Source of the DNA: Omphiscola glabra
Taxonomy: Eukaryota > Mollusca > Gastropoda > Lymnaeidae
DNA length: 64,000 bases
Direction of reading: 5' to 3'
Assembly (NCBI GenBank): GCA_964017045.1
Contig: OZ024802.1
Location: 11,110,435 to 11,174,434 of the forward strand
Positions 24,348 to 37,600 of this stretch are shown in pieces. Each line of letters starts with the position of its first letter. Within the stretch, counting starts at the first letter, position 1. The translations under genes were made by a program, and so were the position numbers. The notes beneath the pieces were generated by a model. That model saw nothing but the letters and a program-made list of their open reading frames with translations, was not told where the DNA came from and made no database searches.

Positions 24348-24541
24348 CAGTGGTTGGCAAAACGCGGCTTGCGATCCGCATGCGGCTCTTTAGTGACCCT
24401 AGTGCGGCTCGGCCAGTGGGCCACAAATCGATTTTGACTCAAAAAAAATTATTATTGAAAAGAAATGTTGCTCTCAAAAAAAATTTAATCGTCCTGCTGC
24501 TGATTTTTGGCTCTTTTGACATGCGTGTTTGCCGACCACTG
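24348..24541. mobile_element. hAT MITE, 194 bp
   Basis: The ends cagtggttggcaaa and tttgccgaccactg are inverted (13 of 14). Flanks are ccatatgt (24340-24347) and ccaaatgt (24542-24549), 7 of 8 identical. Inside are gcggctctttagtgacc and atttttggctcttttgac, typical of hAT MITEs. Confidence 0.82.
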
Positions 24542-25170
24542 CCAAATGTCATCTTCTGTTTATAGTGGACACTAGACAGTGTTCAAATATGAATCACGTC
24601 AATGACGTCAACTTCTGCTTAAGGGAGTGGGGGCATGCTCATATTTTCCAGCACAAAAATATTACTTTTTTGACCCACCACCTACCCCTTTACAACGTTT
24701 TATAACATTTCCATTGACCACCACCCCTAATATTAATTATTATATAACGTTTCAATCAACCCCAACCCCCTGACAAAAACATTTTACAACAAAAAAGTTG
24801 TTAGTTGTTAGCATTCGTTCAATCAAAAAAGTGTGCCAGATAAAAAGAGGAATAAGTCCAAAAACTTTCGACACAAGCAAATTTCAAGCAGAAAGCGAAA
24901 AATTAATTTTATTTTTTTTAAAGACAAAAATTTGCTAATTCTTGTACGGTACCGGTAAGCAAAGAATACATTTTAGTTTTTAATAATCTAGGCTGTTTCT
25001 TAAATAAATTTGAAACAAATATGCTGAAAGTTTGCAAAATAAAAAGTAGGTTATTTTTACGTACCGGTAACATTTCTCTATTCCAATCAGTAGTTCCACC
25101 CCATATAACGGGTAAGATAATATAACTCCCCTACCCACTTCACGTTATATAATATCGTTACCATATAATA

Positions 25171-25650
25171 GGGGCCATCCATAATTGATGTCACGCGTCT
25201 AGGGGGGAGACGGGTGGGGGGGGGGGCCCCCTCAAGCAATGTGACGTCACATAAAAAGTAGTATATTAATTATTATAGTAAAGAATTGCACTTAATAACC
25301 CTAAATTACAGATGTTTTAAACATATTCTTTTATACAACAATAATCATTATTTTATTTCTAAACTACTGTCACTAGAGAAAATCAGTACATGTGTCCGAG
25401 GTCCGGAAAAAATGGCCTCTGGTCAAGTTACAGGACGCCAAGGAGGAGGAGCATCGGGATGTAGTTACAATATGACAGTCGTGAGAATTTATGGCTAAAT
25501 GTGACAAGGGAATCAAAATGCATAAAAACTAAAATACAAAGAAAGAAAAAGCAACAACAACTAGCAAATGCAGCAAATAATATCAGTGGCGTAGCCAGTG
25601 TTGGTGTCACCCGGTCCGGTAAGCTCATGACGTCATTTATGGATGGCCCC
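25171..25650. mobile_element. TIR element ending GGGGCCATCCATAA
   Basis: ggggccatccataattgatg at the left is matched by the inverse of gacgtcatttatggatggcc at the right. Flanks are ata and tta, so the 3-bp duplication is imperfect. A G-run and part of a cagtggcgtagcc-ended hAT MITE (from 25585) lie inside. Related to 14554-14621 and probably to 60717-61237. Confidence 0.6.
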
Positions 25651-26779
25651 TTATGGTGGACAATGGTCAAAAGTGTATAACTATAACTCTATGCAATTCC
25701 ATCATTTTCGCGTGACAAGGAAAAAAACTCCACCCTCCTAAGAAATGGTGTTCTCTCATTGACGATATTACGCCTATAAATTAGAAAAGTATATTGCTGC
25801 ATAGACGCCGGCACAGGCGTAGGAAGAGGGTGGCGGAGGCGTGGCCGTCACTAATTTTAGTAAGTGGGCATAGGAGTGATTCAAATAAGATGTGTTAATT
25901 TGATCTTGGGTTATATTACCGATAGGTCATCAGATTCATGTAGACTAATGTATTGTAAGTAAGGCTTAAAATACATCCAAGACATAGACCTAGACATACC
26001 GGTACCGTAAGTGAAAAATTAGAAAAGGGGGGCTGGGGATTTAAAAAAAAAATGGGTATCTTCGTCTTCAAACTGTTGACCTTTCCCAGGGGTTGATCGT
26101 GAATCAACATGTTACCATGTTACACGCGGAAAGAATCGAAACCAGACAATATTCTTTCTTTTATAACACCAGATAGCAGCACTTGTCCTGATAGTAGACG
26201 CGCCCTGATAACGGCGGGGTTGCCCATGTCTATTGATTGAAGGAAACTATCAACAACTGGCTTGGGCTGTTATCAGTGAACTAAGTTACACACTCACTGT
26301 GTAACGTGTTTTGCGATTATTGTTTTCAAAAACTGTAAAATGGTTCAACAGCCGACCTGCTTTTTTAAACAAAACTATCCAAGAGTGAATAACAGTGCCG
26401 GCTTATTAATTATGGTAGCGTGTAGTGTGTAGAGAAAATGTTACCGACACGGCCGGTCCCCGGCGTTGATAGTGAAAAGCAGGGCTGTGCCAAGAAAAGC
26501 TGCGCCCGAGGGAAGGCCTGAATTTAGGCGACCCAAAAAAGTATAATAGATGTACACATATTTTGCATGCAAAATGACCATTTAGGCTATTTAAAATTGA
26601 AGATTGCGCCCGGCCCCGGCGAGGAGGTAATTTCGGACGACCATTTTGATCCATAATGATTATGGGCATTGCATTTATTTAACACATATTGTTTAGTCCA
26701 GATTTGGGGGGGGGGGGGGGGGGTTTAAATTACCGTTCTCCCAAATGTATGTAACAATTGCAGGAGGGGCCAGAAGTAC

Positions 26780-27060
26780 ATAAATAAGTGGGGAGGTGCC
26801 TAGACAACATAATGGGTTAGGGAGCTAGACATATTCACATTCCTTACCAGTAATACCAGGGATGGAGAGCTAGGGGAGGAAGCTAGACATTCTGCCCTAC
26901 TTGTTACCAGGAGGAGTCGAGACTCCTGCTACCCTAACAAAAGGAGAGTCTAAGACACATGATGTCCAAAAAGGAGGAGGAGTCTAGACACATGCTGCCT
27001 TAGCAAGAGGAGGGGCTAGACACATACTGCCCTGACAAGGGGAGGGGCTAATCATAAGAT
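26780..27060 (+). repeat. degenerate minisatellite (aggagGGGCTAGACACAT)
   Basis: Diverged copies of roughly 30 to 40 bases sharing gaggggctagacacat and ctgccctaacaag. Copies differ in length and sequence, so the array is old. Confidence 0.7.
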
Positions 27061-27777
27061 TAGATACACCCGACAGCAGGCACTGTTAATATAATCAACG
27101 TTTCATCATCTGAATTGACACGCGTGTATATGTCACTTTAGTTAGTTTAGTAAGCATTTAATTTGTTAAGTACCGGTACCGGTATATTAGTAATTACGTT
27201 ACGGCCAATTTGAAAAAAAGATGTGTAGCCTTAATTGTTACTGTATGAATCATGAATAAATTAAATCGGCAAGATCCTAATTTTTAATGTATTTATAGCT
27301 TATATCACTATTTGTCCTAACATAATAGTTTACAGTTAATCTGAAATACCTTAAGTTTCTAGTTACCTTGGATGACGGACGACGCCGTAGTTGTCCCCCA
27401 TATATTAATAGTTGCCTCCCTTACAAATTTGCTATTGCATCCCCTTTGTGATGTTAACCCTTTTGGGACGGAGCCTTTTCGGGGTTATGTGCCAAAAAGA
27501 CGGAGCACTTTTTACGAGCTCGGCACTCGCATTGCAAAATAATTTATAAAAAATAAACTATCTCCTTAAAATATGTAAAACTATATATATTCTTGTAGGA
27601 AATTGAATGAACTAATACAATCTTTAAGAATCAAACATTTATGCAAAGGAGCTACCCTGATTTGAATAATTTATGCATGTAATTTTTTTTTAAACCTAGA
27701 ACAAACATGACTTGTATCAATTTTTTGATGGATGAAGCCTGAATAAGTCCTAACACTTATGTTTATGGGAAATAAGA

Positions 27778-28838
27778 CCATGGAGGCCCTTCAGACACCC
27801 CTGGCCCATGGAGGCCCTTCAGACACCCCTGGCACATGGAGGCCCTTCAGACACCCCTGGCCCATGGAGGCCCTTCAGACACCCCTGGCCCATGGAGGCC
27901 CTTCAGACAGACACCCCTGGCACATGGAGGCCCTTCAGACACCCCTGGCCCATGGAGGCCCTTCAGACACCCCTGGCCCATGGAGGCCCTTCAGACACCC
28001 CTGGCCCATGGAGGCCCTTCAGACACCCCTGGCCCATGGAGGCCCTTCAGACACCCCTGGCCCATGGAGGCCCTTCAGACACCCCTGGCCCATGGAGGCC
28101 CTTCAGACACCCCTGGCCCATGGAGGCCCTTCAGACAGACACCCCTGGCACATGGAGGCCCTTCAGACACCCCTGGCCCATGGAGGCCCTTCAGACACCC
28201 CTGGCACATCAGACACCCCTGGCCCATGGAGGCCCTTCAGACACCCCTGGCCCATGGAGGCCCTTCAGACACCCCTGGCCCATGGAGGCCCTTCAGACAC
28301 CCCTGGCCCATGGAGGCCCTTCAGACACCCCTGGCCCATGGAGGCCCTTCAGACACCCCTGGCCCATGGAGGCCCTTCAGACACCTCTGGCCCATGGAGG
28401 CCCTTCAGACACCTCTGGCCCATGGAGGCCCTTCAGACACCTCTGGCCCATGGAGGCCCTTCAGACACCTCTGGCCCATGGAGGCCCTTTAGACACCTCT
28501 GGCCCATGGAGGCCCTTCAGACACCTCTGGCCAATGGAGGCCCTTCAGACACCCCTGGCACATGGACGCCCTTCAGACACCCCTGGCCCATGGACGCCCT
28601 TCAGACACCCCTGGCCAATGGAGGCCCTTCAGACACCCCTGGCACATGGACGCCCTTCAGACACCCCTGGCCGCCCTTCAGACACCCCTGGCCCATGGAC
28701 GCCCTTCAGACACCCCTGGCACATGGACGCTCTTCAGACACCCTTAGCCCATGGACGCCCTTCAGACACCCCTGGCCCATGGACGCCCTTCAGACACCCC
28801 TGGCACATGGACGCCCTTCAGACACCTCTGGCACATGG
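27778..28838 (+). repeat. 28-bp minisatellite inside the piggyBac-like element
   Basis: About 38 copies of a unit starting atggaggcccttcagacacc and ending cctggccc. Sub-variants are regionally clustered: ctctggccc copies at 28380-28520 and atggacg copies from 28560 on. Insertions and shortened units occur at 27905, 28135, 28200 and 28670. Because 28 is not a multiple of 3 and the unit lacks stops, all three plus frames stay open; these are not genes. Confidence 0.97.
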
Positions 28839-28929
28839 TTTTACTCCTTTCCCACCCCCCACACCACTATTTTTCAGTTGTTACAGACACTGTAACAGCC
28901 CCCCCCCCAATTTATGACCTTCTATTAGC

Positions 28930-29264
28930 TGGATGTTACTGAGAAAGTTGTCTGCATATCTATGGGTATCTCTCATAAACATTTGAGTGATATTTAGTGT
29001 AAAAAAAGCATAAAGTACTCAAATGGGGTGCTTATGCCTTATTTATAGGACCTATGGTGTCTAAAAATTCAGAGGGGTCATCTCTGTCCAGTTGAGGACC
29101 CCTAATACTAGTCATACTAAACCAAGAGTTCACAACATTAGCATTACCCTCAATTTGAAAGTGTTCATTAATTTCCTGGTTGTTTTCATCAGTTTCAGTG
29201 TCAGATTCACTGCTAGAATATCAAAATCACTAAGCACAGTTTGATCAGAGTCACTGTCAGACAT
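28930..29264 (-). pseudogene. piggyBac transposase N-terminal remnant
   Basis: It starts with ATG at 29264-29262. The acidic serine-rich leader shifts frame near 29220, continues to a stop near 29037, and further motif pieces (PFEYFM, RYADNF) follow in another frame. Only the first part of the family's usual length of about 550 to 600 residues is present. Confidence 0.78.
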
Positions 29265-30387
29265 GTTTGAAGTTTACGATATAACTATACACACAAAAAT
29301 AAAATTCTTTCACACAAATAAATTTAGTTCACCATAAACGAATACTGCCATTAAAATGCCGGGATGTGCAGGAATACGTATGAATTAATTATATTCGCTG
29401 GTACAACGCCAAGCAAGCCAATCACGAGGCTCGATTTATCGGGCCAATGGTTCTGACTTTTGTCTTTCTCGCTAGTACCACCTTACGTCCCAAGAGGGTT
29501 AAATTAAATAATATTGGACACACCACCAGAAACCCTGACATTGGTTCCATGATTAGATGAACACCCTGTGGCAAAGGATACAAAACATAAGGATACTAAT
29601 CTAATGATTGCTTATCTATAGTTAAATAAAGATGCCTAGCTAATGATCACATATCTATAGTTGGATAGGAGAATTTCATCTACCGGTTATCTATCTTTAA
29701 TCTTATGTGATAATGTGCAACAATAAAACAAACAGAGACAGGCCAAAAACACCAGATACACTTCCAATCATTCCAAGTTAGCAAAAAAAAAGCAAAGTAA
29801 ACATATTTTTGTGTGTATGTTCAAGGCAAAATGAGAGCTACCCTATTGATGAAAGGTATCAAATAATGGCCAGAGCTCACAGTCATACACGTTCAACTGT
29901 GTGAGAGTAAGAGACCATGGTGTCTGATACATTTCATCAATCCAGAGGGGCAAGTACTTAACACATGAAACGACAATGTACTTGTTTAAATATGTGAAAT
30001 AAGGTTTTAACTACAGGCTCTCTGTTCCCAGTGTTATGGCATTCAAAATTTTCTAGCCAGTTTGTATGCATGTAAGGAACAAAAAAATGCTTCCAACTCT
30101 AACTGATCAGTGCTATCTACATGAAATATTGTAAGGCTACAGACTTTCTGTATAATTATAATATGATACCCAAAAAAATGAAACCCATCAAATGCTCAAG
30201 TGCTAGAAGACCTATGACCATGCAGTCATGTTTGATCAAGAACTGGGATTATCAGCTTATCTGTTTCTGTGTTGTAACTTATGTATTTAATCCTATGGCA
30301 AACATTTAACTATAATTCTGAGCTCAGTGCAGTAAGTTAAGAAACTTTAAAGAAAATAATCATCTCATTTTGCTCTGAGAGGACACA

Positions 30388-30393
30388 TTTATT
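30388..30393 (-). promoter_or_regulatory. polyA signal of ZCCHC17
   Basis: AATAAA on the minus strand (tttatt on plus), about 140 bases after the ZCCHC17 stop at 30531. It is the first canonical signal after the stop. Confidence 0.65.
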
Positions 30394-30530
30394 CTTAAAA
30401 GGATTTAAAAAGGAAATGAGTTACAGTCAAACGGACATCAAAATTCTACAGCCAATGTGCTTGTCTTTCACTCACACCCAGTCAAAGCATCATAAATCTC
30501 GTGACAACTCTACAGAACTCTCCATCATTC

Positions 30531-31652
30531 TCACCCCCGAGCACTACTAGAGCTACTGCGACTGCGGCTACGGCTGCTGCTACTGCGACTCCTCCTGGCT
30601 TGTCGCCCCGACTCTTGTGGTTTCCACTGTGATCCTCTGCCACCAGAAAACCTCCTGTCCCGCCCCCGGTCCCCATGACCCCTTCCTCCACCACCCCAGC
30701 CCCTTTGAGCAAACCCTCCACCCCTGCGATTATTATTTCTTCTCCACTGACCGTCGCCACCATCATTGTAATTTCTGTCATCCCTACCACCACCACCACC
30801 GCCGCCCCTATCATCATCCCTGCGTCCACGATAACCTCCAGCGGAATCTTGTCGTCGATCCTTCCTGTCAGGACTGTCACGTCTCCTGTCCTCTTCCTTT
30901 GAGTTGTCACCAAATGAGTCATTACGACCACCTGGTCTATTGGACCCTCCGTCCCATCGGCTGCCAGCCTTGGGTCTGTCCCTGAAGCTATTTGGGCTAA
31001 CTTTATCTTCATCTTTCTTTCTGTCCTCCCAGGAGTCAGAATTTCTATTGCCCCTCTTATCCCCATCGAACTGCCCCCCACCTCTTCCTCCGACTTTACC
31101 CCTATCACCACTGCTATCAGAGCTGCTTCTGCTTCGTGCCTTTCTCTCTGCTGGACTGAATTTCTTATCTCTGTCCTGACTGCCATAAAAAGAAAAATCT
31201 TTTCTTGCCCCTCCTCTCTCAGGACTCTCCCTTCCCTTCTCTCGTCCTCTCTGATCTTTTCTACCCTCCCTGTCCCCAGAGAAACTTGCAGCCTCCGCCC
31301 CTTTCTTCCCCCTGCCTTTTGCACCCCAATCTTCTTCACTGTCACTACCACATCCCTCCGCACCTCGACCAACGCTCTTTGCCACAATATTGCCACTGGA
31401 CTCTTTCCTCTGATCTGTTGGAGAAAACTGCCCGGAAGGTCGAGGCGCAGCTTTGTACCTTGACCTTGAAGCTCCATCATCACTGCTGTTGTAGCCATCC
31501 TCTGGCCGTTGCTCCCTGTCCCCCTTTCCTTTGGTGTCCTGTTTGCTCTTCTTCTGCTGCCTGTCATCTGAATCACTGTCACCACTGTCTGATGATGAGC
31601 TTGAGTGCCTTCTCTTTTTGGACTTCTTTCTTTTGTCTTTTTTCTTCTTGTC
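30531..31652 (-). CDS. ZCCHC17: ZCCHC17 exon 7: RS/RGG-rich extension
   Basis: 373 codons from acceptor ctttttcag to TGA at 30533-30531. Composition runs from a basic start (DKKKKDKRKKSKKRRH), through SDSGDSDSDD acidic repeats and RDR/DRR runs, to glycine-rich RGG and a final SRSRSRSSSSS tail. The frame is open throughout and joins in phase 0 to exon 6. The GC content is far above that of flanking introns. Confidence 0.88.
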   Translation of the reverse strand, partial: DKKKKDKRKKSKKRRHSSSSSDSGDSDSDDRQQKKSKQDTKGKGDREQRPEDGYNSSDDGASRSRYKAAPRPSGQFSPTDQRKESSGNIVAKSVGRGAEGCGSDSEEDWGAKGRGKKGAEAASFSGDREGRKDQRGREKGRESPERGGARKDFSFYGSQDRDKKFSPAERKARSRSSSDSSGDRGKVGGRGGGQFDGDKRGNRNSDSWEDRKKDEDKVSPNSFRDRPKAGSRWDGGSNRPGGRNDSFGDNSKEEDRRRDSPDRKDRRQDSAGGYRGRRDDDRGGGGGGGRDDRNYNDGGDGQWRRNNNRRGGGFAQRGWGGGGRGHGDRGRDRRFSGGRGSQWKPQESGRQARRSRSSSSRSRSRSSSSSARG

Positions 31653-34600
31653 CTGAAAAAGAAAAAAAGAAGTTTCTTCCATTTTCTTTAAAAAAATACA
31701 TCTTATTAAATTTTTAAAAAAAGTAAATTTCTCAAGACCACTAAATTTCAGATAAGTCAAAATGGTGTTGTAAAATTTCAAATGTTTATGTGTACCGATA
31801 TGTTATAAAAAAAAATCTAATTTCATATTAAAATACTAATTGCAGTATGTAATCTATATGACTGTCTATAACAGCAGTTCTCAACATATGGGTCGCGATC
31901 CCTCTTTGGGGTTGCCTAAGACCATTGGAAAACATATTTATGAAGTAACAATGAAAATAATTTTATGGTTGGGGGTCACCACAACATAAGGATCACAACA
32001 TCAGCAAGGTTGTGAATCACTGGTCTATAAGCTATTAAAAATATACTGTAGCTGGTTCTATAAATCTGATAAAACACAACAAACTGGAGAAAAAAAAACA
32101 ATCTAAAAAAATGCAGACAGTGTCTTAAAAAAATATCCCTTGACTAATGGCCAATGATGAATCTAGTAATTCAGGTAAAGGTGAATTCCATCATAACTCA
32201 TGTAACTTTCAGAAAATGATTTTAATTTGCATTCAGTAAATATATAGTTGAAAACACTTCAATAAACATAAATGATAGTGTTTTAATGCTTGTCCATAAA
32301 ATGAGATTGACCATGACAATAAAAATTGATTTAAACTATATTTAAGTTAACAAAATTTCTATTCAAATGTGCAGACAAGATGTTCTTAATTCAAGATGAC
32401 CACCAGGTCATGTGTCACACAAAATGAAGATGATAATAAAAATGACTCAATTCCAAGATGCATGAAATAAATTTATATAGCAAAAAATTTTGTGCTATTT
32501 AATTTTTGGATGTTGTGTCAACTTTTACATGGAATTCACCTAAAGTCCCTTCACTAATGGCCAACAATGAATCTAGTTATTCAAGCTGCATGACAGGAAG
32601 AATACAATTTGAAAATATAAAAAAAGCATTTCACAAAAATAAGGGATGCATTTAAAATAAATTTGAAATGTATCTTTTTGAAGAAATAAATGCAATCTTT
32701 AAGTTAATATATAGTCTCCTTTAATTTATTTTGAAAATCTGAATTTCTCATGCAAGCCTCTTGATATTTGTATGAGTTATTGAAAATGTTGAAGAGAGCA
32801 TACTGTGGTAAAATATATTTTAATGGCAATTTTTTTGTAAATAATTATTTTTTTTTTATATTAAAACTTTTTAAAGCATGATCATATTTGTTTTAAATTT
32901 TACCTTAGAAGAAAATGGAAGTTTTTCTGACCACCCATTTGAACAAAAGCTTAACATTCCTTTTTTTTTTGCTGGCATCCGTCAGTCACAATGTGAAGAT
33001 GCTGTAGGCTTCGCAGAACGAAATCCACAAGGCCTGGATTTATTCGTCTAGGATTATAATCTGGTTCCCTACAGCAAATCACCTCTCTCCAAGACGCTTT
33101 GGTGGGGATTGAACTCCAGACAATGAACTTGAGATTGGCTCAGTTTAGACCACTCTGCCACCCAGCACTCACTTTAACCCCATCAATATAAAACATAACT
33201 ACCGTATTCACATTCATTCACACCCCCCCCCACCCGAATCCCCAAATGTAAAGATTTTCCAGCCCCTCAATGTGGGGTATTACAGTCTCCCCCTCCCCAA
33301 TTTTGAGTTTTCCAGCCCCCCATGTAAGATGTTCACATCACAGACACCTGTCCCTTCAGCCACCAATTCTCATTTAGTTACATGTTAAATCCAACCTTTT
33401 TTGTAGACTGCTTTGAGTGAATTGTCAACACACAAAAAAAACAACTTGGACATTTGGGAGAGGAGACGGCAGGAACCAATGCTATAAGTTAAGTGCAAAC
33501 AATCAGGTACCGTATAAAAAAATAAATGCTATAATTTTTTCTGAGGATTACCTTCTTCCTCTTCTTCTTCTTGTTTGAAGATTCTGAAAGATCATCATCT
33601 GAAGATCCATTTGTCATTTTGTCAAGGTCAGGAACAAGGTCATAATTTCTGTCCCCCTTCCTTGAAAAGCAATCAATAGCAAGATGACCTGTGTGAAAGT
33701 TGTCAAAAAAAAAAAAATGGATATTAGAAATAATAATATAGAAGGGATATTTGGTACAAAGTACCACCATTAGAAATGATGATGAAGAATGTATATTTTA
33801 GTACAAAGTACTGGCATTAGAAATGATAATAAAGAATGGATATTTTAATACAAAATACCGGTAATAGAAATGATAATATAGAATGGATATTTTAATACAA
33901 AATACTGGCAATGGAAATGATTATATAGAATGGACAGTTTAGTACTAAGTAGTACCGGTATTAGAAATGATGATCAGGATAAATCATGGGACAGAAAAAT
34001 ATCAAAGTCAATTATTTTTAACCAGTTGTGGCTAATGCCAGTAGCTTTGCCTTTACAATTTGTTATGCTATAAGTGTAGGCCTATTTTAGCCACCACCAC
34101 TTGTCTCCCCTTTTGTTTTGCTCTGATATTGATGTCACTGAGTAAAAAAATGTGCTGTGACACTCCTTACTCAACCAGCCCTTGATTGGGAAAATGCTAT
34201 CAGGTGACACAATTTCTAGAATATCTTTACTAGATTTTTCTGATTTAATCCCTATATAATATAAAAAGCCTGGCAGCTTTCTTAGCAGAGGGAGAGAGAG
34301 ACAGATTTTTGCTATATTTCCTAACAATGCAGTATATTGCAATGTGGTACTCTTCATGTGTGTGTGTAAATTACAGGTTGTTTTTTTTTTGCTTCTGTAT
34401 TTGAATTTGTATTTTCATAGAAATTTAATAGTATATATAATATATAATTGAATATTGTTAGCATCACCAGCTTTGGAATCATTTTCTTTGCCTAATGTTT
34501 TTTTTCTGTCCTTTGTTATGCTTTGTTCATTCAGCGAACCAAATCTTAAAATGGATTCAATTTTCAAAACCATAACAGTACGTAACAAATTACATGCAGT

Positions 34601-37600
34601 TCTTGATTTAAGCACACATGATTCATTAAACAACATATTTTTAGGATAATGAAATTCTTCATTTTACTTTCATAGCGTATGATTATATTGAACAAACTTG
34701 TTTTAAATTTAATACAATGCTTTTCATACGTGAAATTGACAGCTAACATTGATGATATGAAGCTGGTTTGATGCATGATGAAGCAAAGATATAAAAAAAT
34801 GGCCTCTCAGAATGGAACTGGTTTATTAACCAAGAACGGACTGTATATCAAATGTGATACTTTTATTTATTAAAAAAAAAAAGTTTACCTCTTACACCAC
34901 ACCTGCGGCAAGTTGTGTTTAGTTCAGCACCAAGCTCAATTCTACCACGGCCATGGTTATTCCATTGGCGACGTTTCTTCTCATCTTGACTGATCAATGC
35001 AAAAGATCATTTTTTAAAAATTTTTGTCTTAAAATTGCATTTTGCATGATGGTATACTTCTCAGAAATACAGTGCTTTCCATAGGATTAGGTGAATTTAA
35101 CTAAACAACTGTTAACATATTTTTCATTATCATCATCCTATGCTTTTATTTTTACCATTAATTATAATTAGATTATTTAGATGAAAACTTTCAAGAATCC
35201 ACAACTTACTTGGACTGCACATTATTGGGGTCCAAATCTTTGCCTGAAGATTGGTTAACAACCTTCATGGATAGAGAGATCTTCTCACCATCACCCTGTG
35301 ATGATTTTTAGAATTTCAGTTATAAAACATGTCACACATTTATACAAGTTTTGTTTGGACACTATCATTCTTGTCTTTTTTTCTTTTCTATATTCACCCC
35401 TCACCCCACCGTATCAAAGATGGGCCGTGTTAACTGTTAGCAGGCATATTCTTAAAATCACTGTATCAAAGATGGGCCATGTTAACTGTTAGCAGACATA
35501 TCCTTAAAAGCGTACCTCCATAGAAATAACCTTGCAGTAAACCTTTTCTCCCTTGGCTAGCATCTCAGAAGGATCATCTACTCTGCCATTGGACATTTGA
35601 CTCTTGTGCACAAGCCCTGATTAGTTTGAGAGACATAAAGTATTGTGTGATAATATTTTTAAAGGCATTAATTTGAAGCCACTAATTTTAATATAAAGTC
35701 TTTTACGCAACGACTTAGACTAATTGAGACACGTCCTTTTTTAAAAAGATTTGTAAAAAAATTTTATATTTAATAAGCAGACAATTTGTGTATGTAACCA
35801 AATATACATTTAAATGAAGAGCAATTTTTTTTTTAAAAATTAATGAATTCCAAACATGATTCTGTTCTGTCCATTACCTAGAGCAAAGTGAAAATATAAT
35901 AATGATGTTAAATATACATGCAGACAAATGTGTAATATACTGCATCAGGACCCAGGAGGAGGTAAGTAAAATATGGCAGGAACCATCAGATGGAACTTGG
36001 AAATGTCCAGTGTATTGTAGTGGATTCATCCTTGTACTAAACACAACCCTAGTTGTTCTTTGCCCCCATGGCTAGCTAACCCTCTGGGGAGTATATTTTT
36101 ACATGGGTGTAGCAGATGATGAAGTGAGTTAGTATTTTATATCAAAAGAAATGACTAAGTGCTCAAAGTTCTAGGGATAACATTATTTCAGCCCTTGCAA
36201 ATGACAAAGGGATATCTGAAACTTTCTGTACGATAATTATCTTAACAGATGTTTACTTTTTTTTTTTTAATGAGTGGATTAAGTTGAATATATATGTTAC
36301 TTCAAATAACAAGCCAAAGACAAGACACGAAGTGATAGGCTAATTAGATGTCCTAATAATTAAACCAAGGCAAATTGACAAAATGTATATTTTTCACTAA
36401 TGGTAGATGAATGATATGACTTAATTTAAACAAAAAGTTAATTACTGTAAAACTACAACAAATTGCCAAGAAAATGTATTTACATAAATTAAAGAATATT
36501 AAGTGATGACCTAAATTCTCATAAGTGTGAGACTTTTATTTTTAAAGCATTTGTAATAGAATGACAAATAGTTAATTTTGGACATAGAGCTACATTTTTG
36601 TTTTACTAAATTCACTTAGCACATTCAATTTAACTTTATATTGAAAATGTAAACAAAAATAGCCACCTTGCTTCCTACATCCAGGAATTTTAATGAATGC
36701 TCCATAGGCTTGCAAACTAGCGACCTGTGAAAGTATATCAGTAAGAAAATATAAAAGATCATCAGGTGTATTGGTACATGTTAGTAAGGAAATACAGAAT
36801 ATAAATATAAGAGTGTTCAAGTTCATACATTTCAAGTTGTATAATTGTCAATAAGCTGTACATATTTTTATCATTTTTATCTTAGCAAAATTATGTGTTT
36901 TTATTTTTCAGTGTTAATGACCTAAATCCTAAATAAAGTATCATTGCAGATTTTGTAATTCCAAAAAAAGCAATGCTGTTTTTAAGGTCTTGTATTGTCC
37001 TATCTGAGATAATTAATTTCAAGTTATTTCAAATGAAAAAGTTGTGGAAGCAAAGGGATCAATAAATAAATATCCTCTGGTAGTTAAAAAATATTTTTTT
37101 AAATGAATCATAATATTCATATATAAATGAAATAACTTAATAAGGCTGGCTAAAATTGCCACAGTCTCAAATGTTCGAAACATGGTCCACAGGATATGAC
37201 TTTTGTTAAGAACAATTACACTTGCAACTGAATTAACAGTCAAACCATCTTAAATTTTAGCCACTTGCATATGCTGAAAAATTCTGAGGTCAGAGGATCA
37301 TAAATCAAATAGTTTCTTAACTACTTACTCAATAACCATTGTAATTTTTTGCTGAGGCCTGATATTAAATTATTTTAATGGGAATTTAGATAAAGAAATA
37401 ATTTACTGATAAAATATTATGTCTATAATTATTGAGCAGCATGTACCATATTCCTCAAAATAATTTAATAATTTAACTGCCAGTATTAGGTAGAGTACGA
37501 TGCAATGGACAGAGATCAATAATTCTTAACTGGCACAAGGCATAAGCATGATTTGGGATCAACATGAATAAAATTAAGTTAAATTTAATATTTATAGGGA

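Larger units (their letters stand above)
27458..29498 (-). mobile_element. piggyBac-like element, broken, with internal minisatellite
   Basis: TTAA lies at both borders (27454-27457, 29499-29502). TIRs cccttttgggacg and cgtcccaagaggg match 12 of 13. At the right end, read on the minus strand from 29264, the transposase N-terminus remains: an acidic leader MSDSDSDQTVLSDFD, then after a frameshift a stretch with EYFMLFF and RYADNFLS pieces, as in DDE_Tnp_1_7 transposases. The rest of the transposase, including the catalytic core, is gone; a 28-bp minisatellite stands in its place. Not able to move by itself. Confidence 0.85.
18039..30387. other. convergent intergenic region and 3'UTR DNA
   Basis: No coding exon can be supported between the stop of the A1CF-like gene and the polyA signal of ZCCHC17. 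The first 5 kb is uniformly AT-rich and may include a long 3'UTR: AATAAA occurs at 18624, 19113 and 23127. From 23.5 kb on it is full of transposon ends, poly-G/C tracts, the 26780-27060 repeat and the piggyBac-like shell. Confidence 0.7.

Noticed and set aside
27759..28917. Open frames of 378, 369 and 218 codons in all three plus frames
   Set aside because: They are translations of a stop-free 28-bp tandem repeat; no splice structure, family match or codon bias.
30482..31717. Other long frames overlapping the ZCCHC17 last exon
   Set aside because: They are shadows of the SR/RGG-coding exon; only the frame continuous with the CCHC exon has family support.
33120..33170. A functional tRNA gene
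   Set aside because: The tRNA-like A and B boxes continue into an unrelated body and A-tail, so it is a SINE; no intact cloverleaf is seen.
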